Origin: Planococcaceae bacterium UBA3370
Lineage (GTDB): Bacteria > Bacillota > Bacilli > Bacillales_A > Planococcaceae
NCBI GenBank assembly: GCA_002360295.1
Contig: DEQI01000358.1
Location: 1 to 5,064, forward strand
Reading direction: 5' to 3'
Length of the DNA: 5,064 nt
The notes under the pieces are model-generated. The model was not told the DNA's origin. It was given only the letters and a program-made list of their open reading frames with translations, and searched no databases. A program made the position numbers and the translations under genes. Below, piece by piece: positions 4,331-5,064 of this stretch. How positions within the stretch are numbered: the first letter of the stretch is position 1; every line of letters starts with the position of its first letter.

Positions 4331-5064
4331 ATGTTAATGACTGTAGCTAAAAAACATTTACAAACTTTTTTCGGATACGAAGAGTTTCGTGAAGGACAGC
4401 AACAAGCAATAGAAAATGTATTAGCTGGGAATGACACGTTGATTGTCATGCCGACGGGTGGGGGAAAATCGCTTTGCTATCAAATACCTGCATTAACCTT
4501 TGAGGGGACTACTATTGTTATTTCTCCACTTATTTCATTAATGAAGGATCAAGTCGATATGCTGGTAGCAAATGGCGTATCAGCAGCATTTGTCAATAGC
4601 TCACAATCATATGAAGAAGTACAAGATGTCATGTTTCGTGTAAGAAACGGCCAAATAAAGCTACTCTATATTGCACCAGAGCGTTTAGAGAGTGATGCTT
4701 TTTGTATGGAGCTTGCAAATGTTCATGTACCATTAATAGCAATTGATGAGGCCCACTGTATATCACAATGGGGACATGATTTCCGTCCAAGCTATCGCAG
4801 TATCCAAAAGGTTTTAAAATTATGGCAACAAAGGCCTACAGTGATTGCTCTGACAGCGACTGCAACGCCTGCTGTTTGTGATGATATTCGTTCAATTTTA
4901 TCAATTTCCGAGGATAATACCTTTATTACTGGCTTTGCACGTGATAATTTGCATTTTTCCGTACAAACAGCTGTTAGTAAAGACATGTTTGTGAAGCAGT
5001 ATGTAAAAAATAATCGTACTGAGTCCGGTATTATTTATGCTGCTACTCGAAAAACAGTAGAGGC
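4331..5064 (+). CDS. recQ: ATP-dependent DNA helicase RecQ, N-terminal part; 3' end outside window
   Basis: This is a superfamily 2, 3'-5' DNA helicase acting in recombinational repair and restart of stalled forks. About 244 codons are present: all of helicase domain 1 and the opening of domain 2. Motif 0 is FGYEEFREGQ (14-23). Walker A is MPTGGGKS (40-47) and motif Ia is ISPLISLMKDQVD (64-76). The DEAH box is at 139-142, followed by the RecQ-specific aromatic-rich loop CISQWGHDFRPSY (143-155). Motif III is ALTATATP (173-180), and motif IV begins at SGIIYAATRKT near the right edge. The intact DEAH and aromatic loop indicate an active enzyme. The sequence resembles the Bacillus RecQ (YocI) type more than RecS; the rest of domain 2, the zinc-binding region and HRDC would lie to the right. 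The start ATG follows AAAGGA (4313-4318) by 12 nt; an ATG two codons later is a possible alternative. Confidence 0.96.
   Translation, partial: MLMTVAKKHLQTFFGYEEFREGQQQAIENVLAGNDTLIVMPTGGGKSLCYQIPALTFEGTTIVISPLISLMKDQVDMLVANGVSAAFVNSSQSYEEVQDVMFRVRNGQIKLLYIAPERLESDAFCMELANVHVPLIAIDEAHCISQWGHDFRPSYRSIQKVLKLWQQRPTVIALTATATPAVCDDIRSILSISEDNTFITGFARDNLHFSVQTAVSKDMFVKQYVKNNRTESGIIYAATRKTVE

Noticed and set aside
4318..4350. 10-codon upstream frame (ATG at 4318) overlapping the recQ start
   Set aside because: It begins within the recQ RBS itself, and nothing suggests leader-peptide control such as a codon run or attenuator hairpin.
4186..4449. 87-codon minus-strand open frame crossing the recQ start and its promoter region
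   Set aside because: It overlaps the RecQ motif 0 and Walker A coding region antisense and runs through both divergent promoter candidates; no family signal.

Overview
The window is AT-rich, with strong AAGGAGG-type ribosome binding sites and U-tailed hairpin terminators. It encodes a DHA2-type drug exporter, a Bacillus-type RecQ, an ECF sigma/anti-sigma pair and a YvrJ-family protein. This points to a low-GC member of the Bacillales; a Lysinibacillus or other Planococcaceae/Bacillaceae relative is likely, but the genus cannot be fixed from this stretch.

Left to right: (1) bases 1-1170, plus strand, are the 3' four fifths of a 14-helix MFS exporter, closed by a hairpin terminator (1190-1232). 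(2) A roughly 300-base leader (1233-1530) holds weak promoter candidates, a 10-bp direct repeat and a dyad just upstream of the next operon. (3) A tight plus-strand operon (1531-2459) has three genes: a 189-aa sigma factor with recognisable homology only in region 4, a 55-aa YvrJ-family membrane peptide, and a 66-aa protein resembling sigma region 2. This is the content of the two-part SigO/RsoA sigma system of Bacillus subtilis. (4) Converging on it from the minus strand is an ECF sigma gene (3233-3763) overlapped by a single-pass membrane protein gene, probably its anti-sigma factor (2581-3240). A candidate ECF-type autoregulatory promoter lies upstream and a strong terminator (2498-2544) downstream. 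(5) A 98-codon minus-strand gene of unknown function (3897-4193) has its own terminator and a candidate promoter but no visible Shine-Dalgarno. (6) recQ starts at 4331 on the plus strand and runs off the right edge.

The notable content is regulatory: two unrelated alternative sigma modules lie tail to tail within about 2.2 kb. The first appears to be a split sigma factor in which one polypeptide supplies -35 recognition (region 4) and another supplies a region-2-like part, with a small membrane protein gene between them. No target gene of the B. subtilis SigO regulon (such as oxdC) is visible, so what this copy controls is unknown. The leftmost and rightmost genes look like ordinary chromosomal genes. 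No tRNA, rRNA, CRISPR array, transposase or integrase is visible.
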